A DNA stretch of 64,000 nt, taken from contig NZ_PVXN01000031.1 in NCBI RefSeq assembly GCF_002995795.1, forward strand, positions 62,001 through 126,000, given 5' to 3'. A program made the position numbers and the translations under genes. Below the pieces are notes generated by a model, which was not told where the DNA came from, did not search any database, and saw nothing but the letters and a program-made list of their open reading frames with translations. This document shows, piece by piece, positions 63,800 to 64,000 of the stretch (within the stretch, counting starts at the first letter, position 1; every line of letters begins with the position of its first letter). This DNA is from Clostridium thermopalmarium DSM 5974 (GTDB taxonomy: Bacteria; Bacillota; Clostridia; Clostridiales; Clostridiaceae).

Positions 63800-63828
63800 T
63801 TGACAACCTTTTTAAATAGGAATATAAT
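63800..63828 (+). promoter_or_regulatory. Consensus sigma-A promoter of the SAM riboswitch transcript
   Basis: TTGACA, 17 bases, TATAAT, 24 bases before the riboswitch. Confidence 0.88.
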
Positions 63829-63852
63829 TATAAACATCAAAAGTAAATAGAA

Positions 63853-63962
63853 CTTATCAAGAGTGGTGGAGGGACTGGCCCAATGAAACCCGGCAACCAG
63901 TATATACTATGTTTTAGTGTATACAATGGTGCTAATTCCTGCAGCATAAGCTGGAAGATAAG
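63853..63962 (+). ncRNA. SAM-I riboswitch (S box)
   Basis: The S-box core is clear: CTTATCAAGAG (63853 on), GGAGGGACTGGCCC, GAAACCCGGCAACC, GGTGCTAATTCCTGC and the closing GATAAG (63957-63962), which pairs with CTTATC. It should turn off a methionine or SAM-related operon when SAM is high. The expression platform begins with GACCTAAGG...CCTTAGG at 63983-64000, probably the terminator stem, and is cut by the window end; the gene lies beyond. Confidence 0.96.
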
Positions 63963-64000
63963 GATGAACGGGACTTAATAAGACCTAAGGTATCCTTAGG

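Noticed and set aside
1-64000. CRISPR arrays, tRNA, rRNA or complete insertion sequences
   Set aside because: None was found by eye: no regular spaced repeats, no clover-leaf or CCA ends, and no transposase frame.

Overview
The window is a 64 kb piece of a low-GC Firmicute chromosome, almost certainly Clostridium or a close relative. This rests on the AT-rich sequence, strong AGGAGG-type ribosome binding sites, sporulation genes (ytrH-ytrI, ytfI-ytfJ, a GerAB permease, a CotJC-like manganese catalase), anaerobic metabolism (a 1179-residue pyruvate:ferredoxin oxidoreductase) and clostridial small proteins (DUF3787, YjfB). No tRNA, rRNA, CRISPR array, phage or intact insertion sequence was seen.

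Layout. 1-1090: the 5' end of a TauE/SafE permease and a composite foldback repeat. 1092-9325: a sugar-acid island. It holds a sigma-54 activator with a PrpR-type sensor domain, then, behind a textbook -24/-12 promoter and two tandem dyads, a split UxaA-type dehydratase, a KdgT-like permease, a DUF1537 acid-sugar kinase, a PdxA2-type dehydrogenase and a soluble chemoreceptor carrying the same PrpR-type sensor domain. 9352-9693: two small unknown genes. 10298-16002: 5-oxoprolinase pxpB-pxpC-pxpA, an NRAMP-like transporter, and accB-accC. 16221-20581: orphan AbiEii-like nucleotidyltransferase, EamA transporter, a long palindrome, citrate synthase, BFD-like Fe-S protein. 20737-27893: a semi-phosphorylative Entner-Doudoroff set (IclR, kdgA, kdgK, GntR, IlvD/Edd dehydratase, gntP). 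28328-35522: envelope and spore functions (PAP2, MATE, a manganese catalase broken by an in-frame stop, patatin, GerAB). 35624-42091: nifJ, two DUF3787 genes, a GltB-like FMN protein, an SDR. 42324-47336: a 1670-residue pseudokinase/ATPase/histidine kinase. 47399-55885: ytrH-ytrI, a class V aminotransferase, ClpE-like ATPase, SDR, GNAT, ytfJ-ytfI, a DUF362/ferredoxin protein. 56208-63734: superoxide dismutase, Nudix, YjfB, AEC transporter, PyrR-controlled uraA, ykuS, a histidine kinase relic, map, a Cys-rich mini-protein and a SprT-like metalloprotein. 63800-64000: a promoter and SAM-I riboswitch whose gene lies beyond the edge.

How it fits together. The two sugar-acid regions meet at 2-keto-3-deoxygluconate (KDG): KdgT could import it, a UxaA-type dehydratase or the IlvD/Edd dehydratase could make it, and KdgK plus KdgA split it to pyruvate and glyceraldehyde 3-phosphate, with NifJ taking pyruvate onward. 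The first island also has kinase and dehydrogenase genes typical of four-carbon acid sugars, so its true substrate is open. A transcription activator and a chemoreceptor sharing one type of sensor domain suggest that gene expression and swimming respond to the same compound.

A dispersed palindromic repeat family (four copies, at about 461, 28965, 34170 and 56893) lies between genes. The most notable observations are the sigma-54/chemoreceptor island, biotin carboxylase subunits next to 5-oxoprolinase, and the 107-base palindrome at 18437.
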